Of a stretch of DNA of 64,000 nt, positions 38,232 through 48,870 are shown in pieces. Source of the DNA: Burkholderiales bacterium (lineage in GTDB: Bacteria; Pseudomonadota; Gammaproteobacteria; Burkholderiales; Burkholderiaceae_C); the NCBI GenBank assembly GCA_947474755.1, contig CANJJE010000003.1, positions 124,001 through 188,000 of the forward strand, given 5' to 3'. Made by a program: the position numbers and the translations under genes. The stretch's first letter is position 1, and every line of letters starts with the position of its first letter. The notes under the pieces are model-generated. The model was not told the DNA's origin. It saw only the letters and a list, made by a program, of their open reading frames with translations, and searched no databases.

Positions 38232-39317
38232 TCATGTCAACACCAGCCCTTCCAGTTCATCGGCGACGCGCGATGCGGCTTTCGGCCGGGCCAGAGCGCG
38301 CGCCTTTGTCGCCATCGCCAGCAGCGACTCGCGGGTCAGACCGGCCAGCATGTCTGCCAGATGCCGCGGCGTCAGCTCGCCTTGAGGCACTTGCAGCGCT
38401 GCGCCATGCGAGGCCATCCACTGCGCGTTGTCGCGCTGGTGCGAGGTGGTGCTGACCACCAGCGGCACCAGCACGCTTGCAACCCCGGCGGCGCACAGTT
38501 CGCTGACGGTGATTGCGCCCGCGCGGCAGACGATCACGTCGCACTCGGCCAGCCGCTGCGCCATGTTGTCTATGAAGGGCAGCACCTCGGCCTGCACCGA
38601 GGCCTGCGTGTAGTCGGCCTGCACCGTCGCCGCGTGCGCCGCGCCGGTCTGGTGGATGACCTGTGGCCGCTGCGGGTCTGCCATCAGCGCCAGCGCCTGA
38701 GGCACGCAACGGTTCAGCACCGAGGCCCCGAGGCTGCCGCCGACGACCAGCAGCCGCAACGGACCGCTGCGACCCGCGAAACGTGTCGAGGGTGCGGGCA
38801 GCGCCTCGATCTCGGCACGCACCGGGTTGCCGGTGACGACACCGCGTCGCGTGTCGCGTGCAGCCGGGCCGTCGAAACCAAAGGCAACGCGATCAGCGAA
38901 CGGCAGCAGGGATCGGTTGCTCACCAGCAGCGCAGCGTCGGCATTCACCAGCATCAGTGGCCGGCGAAGCACGGCGGCCATCAACCCCGCCGGGAAGCAC
39001 AGGTAGCCTCCCATGCCGAGCACGGCGTGCGCACGGCGCCGACGAATGATGGCCGCGCAGGTCCAGAAAGCGGCCAGCAATCGAAAACCACCCGCCAAGG
39101 TGTGCAGCCAGCCCTTGCCACGCACGCCGGTGAAGGCCACGGTGTCGAGCGCAATGTCATGCGGTGGCACCAGCCTGTTTTCCATGCCGGTGGTAGTGCC
39201 CAGCCAGCTGACGGTCCAGCCACGCCGCTGCATCTCCTGCGCCACCGCGAGGCCGGGCATGACGTGACCACCGGTGCCGGCGGCGACGACAAGCAGGTGT
39301 TTGCTCTGCTGGGTCAT
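38232..39317 (-). CDS. murG: UDP-GlcNAc:lipid I N-acetylglucosamine transferase MurG
   Basis: A peripheral inner-membrane glycosyltransferase (GT28, GT-B fold) that turns lipid I into lipid II. The 361-residue protein has the N-terminal glycine loop [17 protein letters not shown] and the second-domain [12 protein letters not shown], with the UDP-GlcNAc site [15 protein letters not shown]. The ATG at 39317 is near the edge of the large palindrome that separates it from ftsW. In most relatives ftsW and murG are adjacent, so this gene may depend on read-through of that structure or on its own promoter. Confidence 0.97.
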   Translation of the reverse strand: MTQQSKHLLVVAAGTGGHVMPGLAVAQEMQRRGWTVSWLGTTTGMENRLVPPHDIALDTVAFTGVRGKGWLHTLAGGFRLLAAFWTCAAIIRRRRAHAVLGMGGYLCFPAGLMAAVLRRPLMLVNADAALLVSNRSLLPFADRVAFGFDGPAARDTRRGVVTGNPVRAEIEALPAPSTRFAGRSGPLRLLVVGGSLGASVLNRCVPQALALMADPQRPQVIHQTGAAHAATVQADYTQASVQAEVLPFIDNMAQRLAECDVIVCRAGAITVSELCAAGVASVLVPLVVSTTSHQRDNAQWMASHGAALQVPQGELTPRHLADMLAGLTRESLLAMATKARALARPKAASRVADELEGLVLT

Positions 39318-39333
39318 GCATGACCCCTTTGCG

Positions 39334-39744
39334 TTTGTTGCCTTGCGAGGCAGGGTCGCCGTGCGTTGCAGCCCGCCGGGTCTCGGCCCGGCACCCGAGT
39401 AACTTTGGCTTCGCCGAAACCCGTTTTCATTTGCGGGCCCAAATGAAAGTCACCAAAGCAAAGGGCCTGAACACCAGCCCATTTGGCTGTCACGCTTCGG
39501 CTACAAGAGAACGGCAGTGGCTCTGGCACAAGAACTCCCACCGAGGACCTGACTTGCTGGTTGTTCTTGTGGCAGAGCCGTTGAAGGCAACCTTTAGCCG
39601 AAGCGAACCGGCCAAATGGCTGGTGTTCGGGCCCTCTTTTTGGGTTACTTTTTTCTGGGCCAGCAGAAAAAAGTGACTCGCCTGCCGGGGCGAACACCCG
39701 GCGCGGTATCACCCGACGGCGCGGTGCAACGCAAGGCAGCAAAG
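39334..39744. repeat. ~410-bp imperfect palindromic element between ftsW and murG
   Basis: The whole 430-bp gap is one inverted repeat. The outer arms start TTTGTTGCCTTGCG and end CGCAAGGCAGCAAA. They share CGCCGGGT, CGAGTAACTTT/AAGTGACTCG and a GGGCC-GAACACCAGCC-ATTTGGC block in inverted orientation. The inner stem (39494-39535 with 39563-39604) pairs GCTTCGGCTA with TAGCCGAAGC and CACAAGAAC with GTTCTTGTG around a 27-base loop. Each arm also contains its own hairpin (TTTCATTTG/CAAATGAAA and ACTTTTTTCTG/CAGAAAAAAGT). The two ORFs called here are shadows of the repeat. It resembles the dispersed AAGTAACTTT-type palindromes of Burkholderiales. Confidence 0.88.
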
Positions 39745-39747
39745 CCT

Positions 39748-41022
39748 TCATGCCCGCCCCCCCCGCATCAACTGCCGATTCTCGATATCAACCCGCGCCA
39801 CGATGGCCAAGGCAATCATGTTCATCAGGATCGCCGAGCCACCGTAGCTCATCAACGGCAAGGTCAGCCCCTTGGTCGGCAGCACGCCCAGGTTGACGCC
39901 CATGTTGATGAAGGCCTGGCCGCCCATCCACAGCCCGATGCCCTGCGCATACAGGCCGGCGTAGACACGATCGAGCGCGATCGCCTGGCGGCCGATGTAG
40001 AACAGTCGGCGCGACAGCCAGAAGAAGGCAAAGATGACGCAGGCGACGCCGACCAGACCGAGTTCCTCACCGATCACGGCGAGCAGGAAATCGGTGTGGG
40101 CCTCGGGCAGATAGTGCAGCTTCTCGACGCTGGATCCCAGACCCTGGCCGAAGATCTCGCCTCGCCCGAAGGCGATCAGCGAATGGGACAGCTGGTAGGC
40201 CTTGCCCAGCGTGTACTTCTCGTCCCAGGGGTTCAGGTAGGCGAAGATGCGCTCGCGCCGCCAATCGCTCAGCGTGATCATCAGCACGAAGGCGCCGATC
40301 AGCACGGCGGTGATCAGCAGGAACATCCGGCCATTGACACCGCCGAGGAACAGGATGCCCATCGCGATCGTCGCGATGACCAGGAAGGCGCCCATGTCTG
40401 GCTCGGCAAGCAGCAGCAGACCGACAACCGCCACCGCGAAGGCCATGGGCAGCACCGCTTGCCAGAAGTTTTCGCGCGCATCCATCTTGCGGACCATGTA
40501 GCCAGCGGCATACATCGCCATTGCCAGCTTGGCGAGTTCGGACGGCTGGAAGGTCATGAAACCCAACGGCAACCAGCGGCGTGCGCCCTTGACGCCATGG
40601 CCGCTGATGGCCGGCACCAGCACCAGCACCAGAAGAAACAGCGCGGCGACGAAGATCCACGGCGCGGCCGCTTCCCAGACACTGACCGGCACCTGCACGA
40701 CGATCAGTGCCGCCACGCAGGCGATGCACAGCGACAGCACATGGCGGGACAGGAAGTACGTCGGTGTGTAGAAGGAGAAGCGCGGGTTGTCCGACATCGC
40801 GATCGACGCGCTGTAGACCATCACGACGCCCAGGGCCAGCAGCCCCACCACCACGCACAGGAGCGCCTGATCGAAGCCGAGCATGCGCGTCGGACTGCCC
40901 GATTTCACGTTGATCCAGTCGCGCACCGGGACCGCCACGCGATCAGGGGCGCCGCCAGGCCATGAACCCATCACGCGCGCCTTCAGCGCATCGATGCGCA
41001 GGGCCTGCATCAAGCCGCTCAC
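39748..41022 (-). CDS. ftsW: Lipid II polymerase FtsW (SEDS family)
   Basis: A septal peptidoglycan glycosyltransferase working with FtsI. A ~50-residue cytoplasmic N-terminus precedes about ten transmembrane helices. SEDS hallmarks include [34 protein letters not shown] and [16 protein letters not shown]. The start is taken as GTG 41022, which has GGAGGG seven bases upstream; ATG 41010 is the alternative, and the ORF-track start inside murD is rejected. The stop abuts the palindromic element. Confidence 0.95.
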   Translation of the reverse strand: MSGLMQALRIDALKARVMGSWPGGAPDRVAVPVRDWINVKSGSPTRMLGFDQALLCVVVGLLALGVVMVYSASIAMSDNPRFSFYTPTYFLSRHVLSLCIACVAALIVVQVPVSVWEAAAPWIFVAALFLLVLVLVPAISGHGVKGARRWLPLGFMTFQPSELAKLAMAMYAAGYMVRKMDARENFWQAVLPMAFAVAVVGLLLLAEPDMGAFLVIATIAMGILFLGGVNGRMFLLITAVLIGAFVLMITLSDWRRERIFAYLNPWDEKYTLGKAYQLSHSLIAFGRGEIFGQGLGSSVEKLHYLPEAHTDFLLAVIGEELGLVGVACVIFAFFWLSRRLFYIGRQAIALDRVYAGLYAQGIGLWMGGQAFINMGVNLGVLPTKGLTLPLMSYGGSAILMNMIALAIVARVDIENRQLMRGGRA

Positions 41023-41080
41023 AGGACAACCCTCCACTGTGCGCGCTGCGCAATGAACGCCTGGAAGCCGCCCGGCGCGC

Positions 41081-42652
41081 TCATGCCACCACCCCCGCAT
41101 CGGCTGCGATCGCACGTACGGTGTCGACAAAGACGTCGGCGCGGTGGACGTAGTTGTCGAACATGTCGAGACTGGCGCAGGCCGGGCTCAGCAGCACCGC
41201 GTCGCCCGGCAGGGCCTGGGAGAACGACCAGCGCGTCGCTGCTTCGAGCGTGGCGTGGCGCTGCAGCGTCAGCGGGTCGATCGATGCGAGCGCCGCTTCG
41301 ATCAGCGCCGCATCGCGGCCCAGCGTCGCCACCGCACGGGCATGACGACGCACAGGCTCGGTCAGCGGCGAGAAGTCCTGCCCCTTGCCGTCACCGCCCA
41401 GGATCACGACCAGCTTCGACGGCGCTCGATCAGCGCCCAGGCCCTCGAGCGCCGCGACAGTCGCGCCGACATTGGTGCCCTTGCTGTCGTCGTAGGCATC
41501 GATGCCATCGATGGTGGCAACGTGGGCGACCCGATGCGGCTCGCCAGCGTAGTCGCGCAGACCGTGCAGCATCGGCGCCAGTGGGCAGCCGATCGCGGTG
41601 GCCAGCGCCAGCGAGGCCAGCGCATTGGCTGCGTTATGGCGCCCGCGCACGCGCAAGGCGTCGGCCGGCATCAGCCGCTGGATGTGCAGTTCTTCAGGCA
41701 CTATCTCGACCCCGGCACGCACACGCTTGCGCGGGAAACTGTCATCGGCTTCGAGCGCCCGGACCAGCCAGGCGACTCCGTTCTCGGTGATGAACCCGTA
41801 GTCGCCCGGGTGCTGTGGCGCGTCGAGCCCGAAGCGCACGAGGGCACGCTCTGCGACTGCGGATGCCCGGCCTTTCGCATTGCTGCTGGCAGCGGTTGCC
41901 TGCGCTTGCACGGCCTGCGCCAGCGCTTCGACGCGAGCATCGTCGCGGTTGACGATCATCACCGCATCACGGCCCCAGATGCGTGCCTTGGCGGCCGCGT
42001 AGTTCGCCATCGAGCCGTGCCAGTCGAGGTGGTCCTCGGTGATGTTCAGCACCGCTGCCGCATCCGGTTCGAATCCGCGGACGCCATCGAGCTGGAAGCT
42101 GCTGAGCTCGAGTACCCAGACCTGCGGCAAGGCCTCGGGCTCGCCGTCGAGCGCATCGGCCAGCGTCTGCAGCATCGTCGGGCCGATGTTGCCGGCGACT
42201 GCGACATGCTTGCCAGCACGCTCGAGCAGCAGCGCCGTCATCGCGGTGGTCGTGGTCTTGCCATTGGTGCCTGTGATGGCCAGCACCTGCGGCGCATAAG
42301 CGGACTCGGCTTTCAGATCGGCCAGCGCGCGGGCGAACAGATCGAGCTCGCCTTGCACCACGATGCCTTGCTCGATGGCGGAGCAAAGCGGTGCGGCGAT
42401 GCGCGCGTCGGTCGGCGACAGGCCCGGGCTTTTCAACACCAGTTGCACGCCATCGAATGCGGCCGGGTTCAACTCACCCTTCATCAGCAGCGCCTGCGGC
42501 ACCTGCGCGGCCAGTGTCTCGGCCTGCGGCGGCGACTCGCGCGAATCCCAGACACGCACCACCGCGCCGCAGCGCGCGCTCCACCGCGCCATCGCGAGGC
42601 CGGAGTCACCCAGGCCCAGGACCAGCACCGTGAGACCGTGGAGATGCTTCAT
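41081..42652 (-). CDS. murD: UDP-N-acetylmuramoylalanine--D-glutamate ligase
   Basis: Adds D-Glu to UDP-MurNAc-L-Ala. The 523-residue protein is a little longer than the family norm (~440-500) because of insertions in the middle domain, where Ala-rich segments appear. It retains [14 protein letters not shown], the ATP loop [35 protein letters not shown] and [11 protein letters not shown]. It is followed 58 bases later by ftsW and preceded by mraY with 13 bases between. Confidence 0.96.
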   Translation of the reverse strand: MKHLHGLTVLVLGLGDSGLAMARWSARCGAVVRVWDSRESPPQAETLAAQVPQALLMKGELNPAAFDGVQLVLKSPGLSPTDARIAAPLCSAIEQGIVVQGELDLFARALADLKAESAYAPQVLAITGTNGKTTTTAMTALLLERAGKHVAVAGNIGPTMLQTLADALDGEPEALPQVWVLELSSFQLDGVRGFEPDAAAVLNITEDHLDWHGSMANYAAAKARIWGRDAVMIVNRDDARVEALAQAVQAQATAASSNAKGRASAVAERALVRFGLDAPQHPGDYGFITENGVAWLVRALEADDSFPRKRVRAGVEIVPEELHIQRLMPADALRVRGRHNAANALASLALATAIGCPLAPMLHGLRDYAGEPHRVAHVATIDGIDAYDDSKGTNVGATVAALEGLGADRAPSKLVVILGGDGKGQDFSPLTEPVRRHARAVATLGRDAALIEAALASIDPLTLQRHATLEAATRWSFSQALPGDAVLLSPACASLDMFDNYVHRADVFVDTVRAIAADAGVVA

Positions 42653-42665
42653 CGCCGTGTCTCGC

Positions 42666-43844
42666 TCAACGCAGCTTCAGGCTGGCCAGCCCGACCAGGC
42701 ACAACAGCATCGTGATGATCCAGAAGCGCACGACGACCTGCGTTTCCTTCCAGCCCGACTTCTCGAAGTGGTGGTGCAGCGGCGCCATCTTGAGCACGCG
42801 CTGACCGGTGCCATAGCGCATGCGGGTGTACTTGAACCAGCTCACCTGCAGCATCACCGACAGTGCCTCGACGACGAACACGCCACCCATGATGCCGAGC
42901 ACGATCTCCTGGCGCGTGATGACCGCGATGGTGCCCAGCGCACCGCCCAGCGACAACGCGCCTACATCGCCCATGAACACCTGAGCAGGGTGGGTGTTGA
43001 ACCACAGAAAGGCCAGACCGGCGCCGGCTGTTGCGGCGCAGAACACCAGCAGTTCGCCACTGCCCGGGATGTGCGGGAACAGCAGGTACTTGCTGAAGTA
43101 GGCGTTGCCGGTGACGTAGGCGAACACGCCAAGTGCCGACGCCACCATCACCACCGGCATGATCGCCAGACCATCGAGACCGTCGGTGAGGTTCACCGCA
43201 TTGCTGGCGCCGACGATGACGAACCAGGTCAGCGCGATGAATCCGTAGACGCCCAGCGGATAGCTGATGGTCTTGAAGAAGGGCACGATCAGGTCGGCTG
43301 CAGGTGGCAGGTCATTCGAGAAGCCGCTTTGCACCCAGCGCAGGAACAGCTCGAAGACGCGCAGGTTCGAGGTCTCGCTGACGCTGAATGCCAGGTAGAA
43401 CGCCGCCACCAGCCCGATCAGGGCCTGCCAGAAGAACTTGTCGCGCGAGCGCATGCCCTCCGGGTTCTTGTCGACCACCTTGCGCCAGTCGTCGGCCCAG
43501 CCGATCGCGCCAAAGCCCAGTGTCACCAGCAGAACGATCCACACGAAGCGGTTCGACCAGTCGAACCACAGCAGCGTGGACACGGTGATGCCGATCAGGA
43601 TCAGCACGCCGCCCATCGTCGGCGTGCCCGACTTGGCGATGTGCTGCTCGACGCCGTACTCGCGGATCGGCTGGCCGATCTTCAATGCGGTCAGGCGGCG
43701 AATGACCCAGGGGCCGAACGCCAGGCCGATCAGCAGCGCCGTCATCGCGGCCATCACCGCTCGGAAGGTGATGTACTGGAACACGCGGAAGTAGCCGAAT
43801 TCCGGCGACAGCGCCTGCAGCCAGCTCGCAAGGCTAAGCAGCAT
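42666..43844 (-). CDS. mraY: Phospho-N-acetylmuramoyl-pentapeptide transferase MraY
   Basis: An integral membrane enzyme that transfers phospho-MurNAc-pentapeptide to undecaprenyl phosphate, forming lipid I. The 392-residue protein has about ten transmembrane helices, the paired Asp motif in [34 protein letters not shown] and the cytoplasmic [11 protein letters not shown] loop. Its start overlaps the end of murF by 11 bases, a coupling seen in many dcw clusters. Confidence 0.97.
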   Translation of the reverse strand: MLLSLASWLQALSPEFGYFRVFQYITFRAVMAAMTALLIGLAFGPWVIRRLTALKIGQPIREYGVEQHIAKSGTPTMGGVLILIGITVSTLLWFDWSNRFVWIVLLVTLGFGAIGWADDWRKVVDKNPEGMRSRDKFFWQALIGLVAAFYLAFSVSETSNLRVFELFLRWVQSGFSNDLPPAADLIVPFFKTISYPLGVYGFIALTWFVIVGASNAVNLTDGLDGLAIMPVVMVASALGVFAYVTGNAYFSKYLLFPHIPGSGELLVFCAATAGAGLAFLWFNTHPAQVFMGDVGALSLGGALGTIAVITRQEIVLGIMGGVFVVEALSVMLQVSWFKYTRMRYGTGQRVLKMAPLHHHFEKSGWKETQVVVRFWIITMLLCLVGLASLKLR

Positions 43845-45243
43845 GGGCGGCCCCGGTCGGTGCGGCAGGCGCCGCAGAAGGCACCGGCTTCAGCGCGGCA
43901 ACCACACGCTCCATCTTCATGAAGCGCGAACCCTTGACCAGCACCGAAGCGGCTGCTGGCGCCTCGGGCAGCGCACTCAGCAAAGCCTCGGCCGATTCGA
44001 AATGACGTGCCGCAGCACCGTAGGCGGCGGCCGCGTGTGCGCACAAAGGTCCGGCGGTCCACAGCGACTCGATGCCAGCGCGTTGCGCAAAGGCGCCGAC
44101 CTCCAGATGAAACGCAGCGCCCTGATCCCCGACCTCGCCCATGTCGCCGAGCACCAGCCAGCGCGGCGCGGGCAGACCGGCCAGCACCTCGATCGCTGCG
44201 CGCACCGAGTCGGGGTTGGCGTTGTAGCTGTCATCGACCACGGTGACGCGCTGCCCCCCGCGCTCGAAGCTGCTGGCCTGCGAACGGCCCTTGACGGCGG
44301 TAAAGGCTTCGAGACCGCGCACGATCGCCGCCAGCGGGCAGCCGGCGGCCAGTGCGCAGGCGGTGGCCGCCAGCGCGTTCTTGACGTTGTGCTGACCAGC
44401 GATGTGCAACACCAGGGTCGCGTCACCGAGCGGTGTGTGCAGTGCGAGCGTCCAGTGGTCGCCTGACCACCGGGCCCGACCGGTGACATCGGCTGCATCC
44501 TCGGCGCCCAGTGCAAAGGTGATCACGCGGCGCGTGTCAGCCAGGGCGCGCCACAGCAGGGTGTGGACGTCGTCGGCCGGGAACACCGCCACACCGTCGG
44601 CCGCCAGCGCCGCGATCACGCTGCCGTTCTCGCGCGCCACCGCCTCGACGCTGGCCATGAATTCCTGGTGCTCGCGCTGGGCGTTGTTGACCAGCGCAAC
44701 GGTCGGTGCGGCCATGGCGGCCAGCTGCGCGATCTCGCCCGGGTGGTTCATGCCGAGCTCGACGACAGCCACTCGATGCTGCCCGTTGCGCAGGCGAAGC
44801 AAGGTCAGCGGCACGCCGATGTCGTTGTTGAAATTGCCCTCGGTCGAAAGCGCGCCGTCGCCCTGGCAGGCACGCAGGATGGCGGCGATCATCTGGGTCA
44901 CCGTGGTCTTGCCGTTGCTGCCGGTGACGGCGATCAGCGGCAGATCGATACCGCGCCGCCAGCCGGCGGCCAGGGTGCCGAGCGCGGTGCGCGTGTCTGC
45001 CACCTCCAGACCCGGCAAGGCCGCCTCGGCAAGACCACGCTCTGCCAGCGCCGCGACCGCGCCCGAGGCCTTGGCCTGCGCCAGGAAGTCATGTGCATCG
45101 AAGCGCTCGCCGCGCAGCGCGACGAACAGGTCGCCCGGGCGCAGGCTTCGGGTATCGCTGTGGACGCGAAGCACAGCGGTGGCGCCGTCACCGACCAGGC
45201 GCGAGCCCGGCAGCAAGGTGTGCGCCTGCGCCAGCGTCATCAT
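43834..45243 (-). CDS. murF: UDP-N-acetylmuramoyl-tripeptide--D-alanyl-D-alanine ligase
   Basis: Adds the D-Ala-D-Ala dipeptide made by DdlB to the UDP-MurNAc-tripeptide. The 469-residue protein has [20 protein letters not shown], the ATP loop [23 protein letters not shown] and [12 protein letters not shown]. Two successive ATGs form the start; the upstream one (45243) overlaps the murE stop. The C-terminus is Ala/Pro-rich and overlaps mraY. Confidence 0.96.
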   Translation of the reverse strand: MMTLAQAHTLLPGSRLVGDGATAVLRVHSDTRSLRPGDLFVALRGERFDAHDFLAQAKASGAVAALAERGLAEAALPGLEVADTRTALGTLAAGWRRGIDLPLIAVTGSNGKTTVTQMIAAILRACQGDGALSTEGNFNNDIGVPLTLLRLRNGQHRVAVVELGMNHPGEIAQLAAMAAPTVALVNNAQREHQEFMASVEAVARENGSVIAALAADGVAVFPADDVHTLLWRALADTRRVITFALGAEDAADVTGRARWSGDHWTLALHTPLGDATLVLHIAGQHNVKNALAATACALAAGCPLAAIVRGLEAFTAVKGRSQASSFERGGQRVTVVDDSYNANPDSVRAAIEVLAGLPAPRWLVLGDMGEVGDQGAAFHLEVGAFAQRAGIESLWTAGPLCAHAAAAYGAAARHFESAEALLSALPEAPAAASVLVKGSRFMKMERVVAALKPVPSAAPAAPTGAAHAA

Positions 45244-46778
45244 GCAAGGGCTCCGGAGCCTGCCCGCGCCTGCAGGGCCGCGCGGGCCTCGACGAGATCG
45301 TCGAACGGGTGTCGGACGCCAGCGATTTCCTGGTAATCCTCGTGGCCCTTGCCAGCGATCAGCACCACATCGTTCGGCTGAGCCTGTCTCACCGCATGGG
45401 CGATTGCCGCGTGACGGTCTTCGATGACCAGGGGAGCGGGCTGCTCGGCCATGCCGGCGACGATGGCGGCAATGATCGCGCCAGGCACCTCATCGCGCGG
45501 GTTGTCGCTGGTGACGAGTACCTGCTGCGCGCAGCGTTGAGCGATCGCCCCCATCAGCGGCCGCTTGCCTGCGTCGCGGTTGCCGCCGCAGCCGAACACG
45601 CACCACAGCGCGCCGCCGCGTCCTGCGGCCAGCGGCTGCAGCGCACGCAAGGCCTTTTCCAGCGCATCCGGCGTGTGGGCGTAATCCACCAGCACTTCGG
45701 GCAGAGCGGTTGCGCCCGTCACACCGGGCTGCACGCGCTGCATGCGGCCCGGCGCCGAGGTCAGCAAGGCGCAGGCACGCGCCGCATGGGCCAGCGTGAC
45801 GCCCAGTGCTCGCAGGGTCGCGACCACCGCCAGCAGGTTCGACACGTTGTAGTCGCCGATCAGCCCACTGCGCAGAGACACTGTCGGCGAACCTGGCTCG
45901 ACCAGTTCGAACGCGAGGCCATCGTCGAGATAGCGGACGTCGCGGGCACACAGCCGTGCCGACGCGATCGGCGTCGCCGCGTACGTCCAGAGGTCGATCG
46001 GGCTGCCGTCCAGCATGTCTTGCAGCTGCACGCCCTGCGGGTCGTCGACGTTGAGGACTGCAGCGCGCAGCCCGGGCCAGTCGAACAGCCCGGCCTTGGC
46101 CCGCCAGTAGTCGTCCATCGAGCCGTGGAAGTCGAGGTGGTCCTGCGTGAAATTCGTGAACACCGCCACCTCGATGTGCGTGCCCGACAGCCGCTCTTCG
46201 ACCAGGCCGATCGACGAGGCTTCGATCGCGCAGGCGGCGAAGCCCTCGTCGGCAAAACGCTTGAAGGCGCGCTGCAGCGTCACCGGATCCGGCGTGGTCA
46301 GTCCGGTGGACACCAGTGCGGCGGGCGCTGCGTCGCCAGGGTCAGGCACCGCGCCCACACCGAGGGTGCCGACGATGCCGCAGCGCCGACCCAGCGCCGA
46401 CAAGGCCTGCGCCGTCCACCAGGCGGTCGAGGTCTTGCCGTTGGTGCCGGTGATCGCGATCACCGACAGCCGCGCGCTGGGCACGCCGAAGAAGGCACTG
46501 GCCAGAGGGCCGGCGTTGGCCTTCAGGCCGTCCATCGCGGCGACGCGAAGGTCATCAAGACCCAGCATTTCAGCGCCTTCGGCCTCGATCACGCAGGCCG
46601 CTGCACCGGTTTCCAGTGCCGGGCGCACATGCTGACGAGCATCGTGCACCATACCGGGCCAGGCAATGAAGGCATCTCCAGGCGTGAGCCTGCGGCTGTC
46701 GGTCACCAGGCCGCGCGCGCCTTGCCGCACCAGCCAGGACAACGCTGCGGGGACCGAGCCGAGTTGCTGCAACGCCAT
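45240..46778 (-). CDS. murE: UDP-N-acetylmuramoyl-L-alanyl-D-glutamate--2,6-diaminopimelate ligase
   Basis: Adds the third stem residue. The DNPRDE motif (TSDNPRDE) is diagnostic for meso-diaminopimelate, matching the presence of mpl. Other motifs are DSRRLTPGDAFIAWPG, the ATP loop [29 protein letters not shown] and VDYAHTPDALEKAL. The 512-residue length is normal. Start and ftsI stop share one base (TGATG), and the stop overlaps murF. Confidence 0.97.
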   Translation of the reverse strand: MALQQLGSVPAALSWLVRQGARGLVTDSRRLTPGDAFIAWPGMVHDARQHVRPALETGAAACVIEAEGAEMLGLDDLRVAAMDGLKANAGPLASAFFGVPSARLSVIAITGTNGKTSTAWWTAQALSALGRRCGIVGTLGVGAVPDPGDAAPAALVSTGLTTPDPVTLQRAFKRFADEGFAACAIEASSIGLVEERLSGTHIEVAVFTNFTQDHLDFHGSMDDYWRAKAGLFDWPGLRAAVLNVDDPQGVQLQDMLDGSPIDLWTYAATPIASARLCARDVRYLDDGLAFELVEPGSPTVSLRSGLIGDYNVSNLLAVVATLRALGVTLAHAARACALLTSAPGRMQRVQPGVTGATALPEVLVDYAHTPDALEKALRALQPLAAGRGGALWCVFGCGGNRDAGKRPLMGAIAQRCAQQVLVTSDNPRDEVPGAIIAAIVAGMAEQPAPLVIEDRHAAIAHAVRQAQPNDVVLIAGKGHEDYQEIAGVRHPFDDLVEARAALQARAGSGALA

Positions 46779-48580
46779 CAGAAGCTCTCGTCCTCGGACG
46801 GCACATTGCGCGCGACGATCTGCGTCTTCACGTCGAGATCAGCAGGCACACCGAGCATGCGCAGGGTGTGCTGCACCACGTCGCTGAACACCGGCGCGGC
46901 CACCTCGCCGCCGTACCACTTGCCAGCGGTCGGCTCATCGACCATCACCGCGACGATGATGCGCGGATCCTTGATCGGCGAGAGGCCGACGAACCACGAG
47001 CGGTACTTCGTCGTGTCGTAGCTCTTGCCCTCGTGTTTGTAGGCTGTGCCCGACTTGCCTCCGACCGAGTAGCCAGGCGTCTGCGCCTTCGGTGCGGTAC
47101 CGCCGGGTCCTGTGACCATACTCAGCATCTGCCGCATCGTCTGGGCGGTCTGGGCGGAGATCACGCGCACGCCGGCAACCCTGGTGGCGCCCTCGGGGTT
47201 GTCGCTCTTCATCAACGTGACCGGGATGAACTCGCCGTCGTGCGCAAACACGGTGTAGGCATGCGCGATCTGGAAGAGCGACGCCGACAGGCCGTAGCCA
47301 TAGCTCATGGTGGCGCGCGTGATCTCGTCGAGTTGCTTCTGCGACTTCAGGCGCCCTCCGACCACCCCCGGAAATCCGATCTGCGGCTTCTGCCCGAACC
47401 CGACGCTGGCGTACAGCTCCCACATCTCGCGCGGCTGGAACATCAAGCCCATCCGGATCGCACCGATGTTGCTGGACTTCTGGATTACCTCGGACACCGT
47501 CATGTCGCCGTGCGGGTGGGTGTCGCGCACGATGAAGGGCCCCAGCGACATATGGCCCGGCGCTGTCTGAATCACGGTGTCAGGCTTCACGCGGCCGGTT
47601 TCCAGAGCCCACGCGGCGATCAGAGGCTTGACGGTCGAGCCGGGCTCGAAGGTATCGGTCAGCGCCCGGTTGCGCAGCTGGTTGCCGCTGAGGTTGCGGC
47701 GATCCGACGGCGCATAGCTCGGGTAGTTGGCCAGCGCCAGCACCTCGCCGGACTGCGCATCGAGCACCACCACGCTGCCTGCCTTGGCCTTGTTCTCGAC
47801 CACCGAATCTCGCAGCCGCCGGTAGGCGAAGTACTGCAGCTTCGAGTCGATCGACAACTGGATATCGCGGCCATCGACCGGCGCCACGCCGTCGCCGATG
47901 TCTTCAACGACGCGACCAATGCGGTCCTTGATGACGCGCCGGCTTCCATTGCGCCCCACGAGGTCCTTCTGGAACGCGAGCTCGATGCCCTCCTGCCCGC
48001 GGTCTTCGATGTTGGTGAAGCCGACCACGTGCGCGGCCGCCTCGCCTTCCGGGTACTGGCGCCGGAATTCGCGCACCTGGTGTACCCCTGGCAGGCCGAG
48101 GGCCAGCACGTCCTTGGCCAGCGCATCATCGACCTGTCGGCGCAGCCAGACAAAATTCGTACTGTCGCCGAGCCGGTCCTCCAGCTGTGCGGGCGTCATG
48201 CCGAGCAGGCGGGCCAGGCGGGCGCGCTCGGATGGGTCGGCCTTGAGGTCTTTCGGGATCGCCCACAGCGACGGGGCCGGCACGCTGGCCGCCATCAACT
48301 GACCATTGCGGTCGAGGATACGTCCGCGGCTGGCCGACAGGTCCAGCGTGCGGGCGTAGCGGATCTCGCCTTGCTTGAGATAGAAATCCGTGCCGATCGC
48401 CTGCACATAGATCGCTCGGCCCAGCAGCACCAGAAAACCCAGCCCGACCAGCGCCACGAGCAGCTTGGAGCGCGAGGCGGGCGTACGAGAGGCCAGCAGC
48501 GGGCTGCTGGCGTAGTTCAGGCCGCGCGCACTGGCTGCCGGCCGGGCCGTGGAACGCCCTGGACGTCGGTCGCTGCTCAT
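46778..48580 (-). CDS. ftsI: Peptidoglycan D,D-transpeptidase FtsI (PBP3)
   Basis: The septum-specific class B penicillin-binding protein. A ~40-residue cytoplasmic tail, one transmembrane helix (LLVALVGLGFLVLLGRAIYV), a pedestal domain beginning SRGRILDRNG, and a transpeptidase domain are present. The catalytic triad of motifs is intact: S-x-x-K in EPGSTVKPL (Ser about 314), S-x-N in KSSNIGA and KSGT in VGGKSGTAYK. At 600 residues it matches E. coli FtsI (588). Start overlaps the ftsL stop (ATGA). Confidence 0.97.
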   Translation of the reverse strand: MSSDRRPGRSTARPAASARGLNYASSPLLASRTPASRSKLLVALVGLGFLVLLGRAIYVQAIGTDFYLKQGEIRYARTLDLSASRGRILDRNGQLMAASVPAPSLWAIPKDLKADPSERARLARLLGMTPAQLEDRLGDSTNFVWLRRQVDDALAKDVLALGLPGVHQVREFRRQYPEGEAAAHVVGFTNIEDRGQEGIELAFQKDLVGRNGSRRVIKDRIGRVVEDIGDGVAPVDGRDIQLSIDSKLQYFAYRRLRDSVVENKAKAGSVVVLDAQSGEVLALANYPSYAPSDRRNLSGNQLRNRALTDTFEPGSTVKPLIAAWALETGRVKPDTVIQTAPGHMSLGPFIVRDTHPHGDMTVSEVIQKSSNIGAIRMGLMFQPREMWELYASVGFGQKPQIGFPGVVGGRLKSQKQLDEITRATMSYGYGLSASLFQIAHAYTVFAHDGEFIPVTLMKSDNPEGATRVAGVRVISAQTAQTMRQMLSMVTGPGGTAPKAQTPGYSVGGKSGTAYKHEGKSYDTTKYRSWFVGLSPIKDPRIIVAVMVDEPTAGKWYGGEVAAPVFSDVVQHTLRMLGVPADLDVKTQIVARNVPSEDESF

Positions 48581-48870
48581 GGCCGTCCTTGCGACGCAGT
48601 GGGCGACGGCGACACGACAACCTGCTTCATGATGGCCGTGGTGGCCGGCACCATGTGCAGCTTTTCGCGCGCTGTCTTGTCGATGCGGGCTGGCGTGGCC
48701 TGGGCCTGATGCTCGGCCTGCAGACGGCCGTATTCGGTTTCGAGCTGACGCTGTTCGGTGCGCGCGCGGTCGAGTGCGGCATACAGGCGCCGTTCGTCGT
48801 ACGACACCTGAACCAGGTAAACGCTGCTGGCCATCAAGGCCAGGAGAAGGATCGGGTTCAGGCGAGTCAT
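48577..48870 (-). CDS. ftsL: Cell division protein FtsL
   Basis: A 97-residue bitopic protein: short cytoplasmic tail, one transmembrane helix ([18 protein letters not shown]) and a leucine-zipper-like coiled coil ([19 protein letters not shown]) ending in the conserved AREKLHMV patch. It forms the FtsQLB complex that gates septal synthesis. Sequence is poorly conserved in the family, so identification rests on topology, length and position between rsmH and ftsI, with ATGA overlaps on both sides. Confidence 0.95.
   Translation of the reverse strand: MTRLNPILLLALMASSVYLVQVSYDERRLYAALDRARTEQRQLETEYGRLQAEHQAQATPARIDKTAREKLHMVPATTAIMKQVVVSPSPTASQGRP

Noticed and set aside
39314-39751. 145-aa minus and 118-aa plus ORFs between ftsW and murG
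   Set aside because: They translate the palindromic repeat; the composition is Arg/Pro/Gly-rich with no protein family, and both arms encode mirrored sequence.
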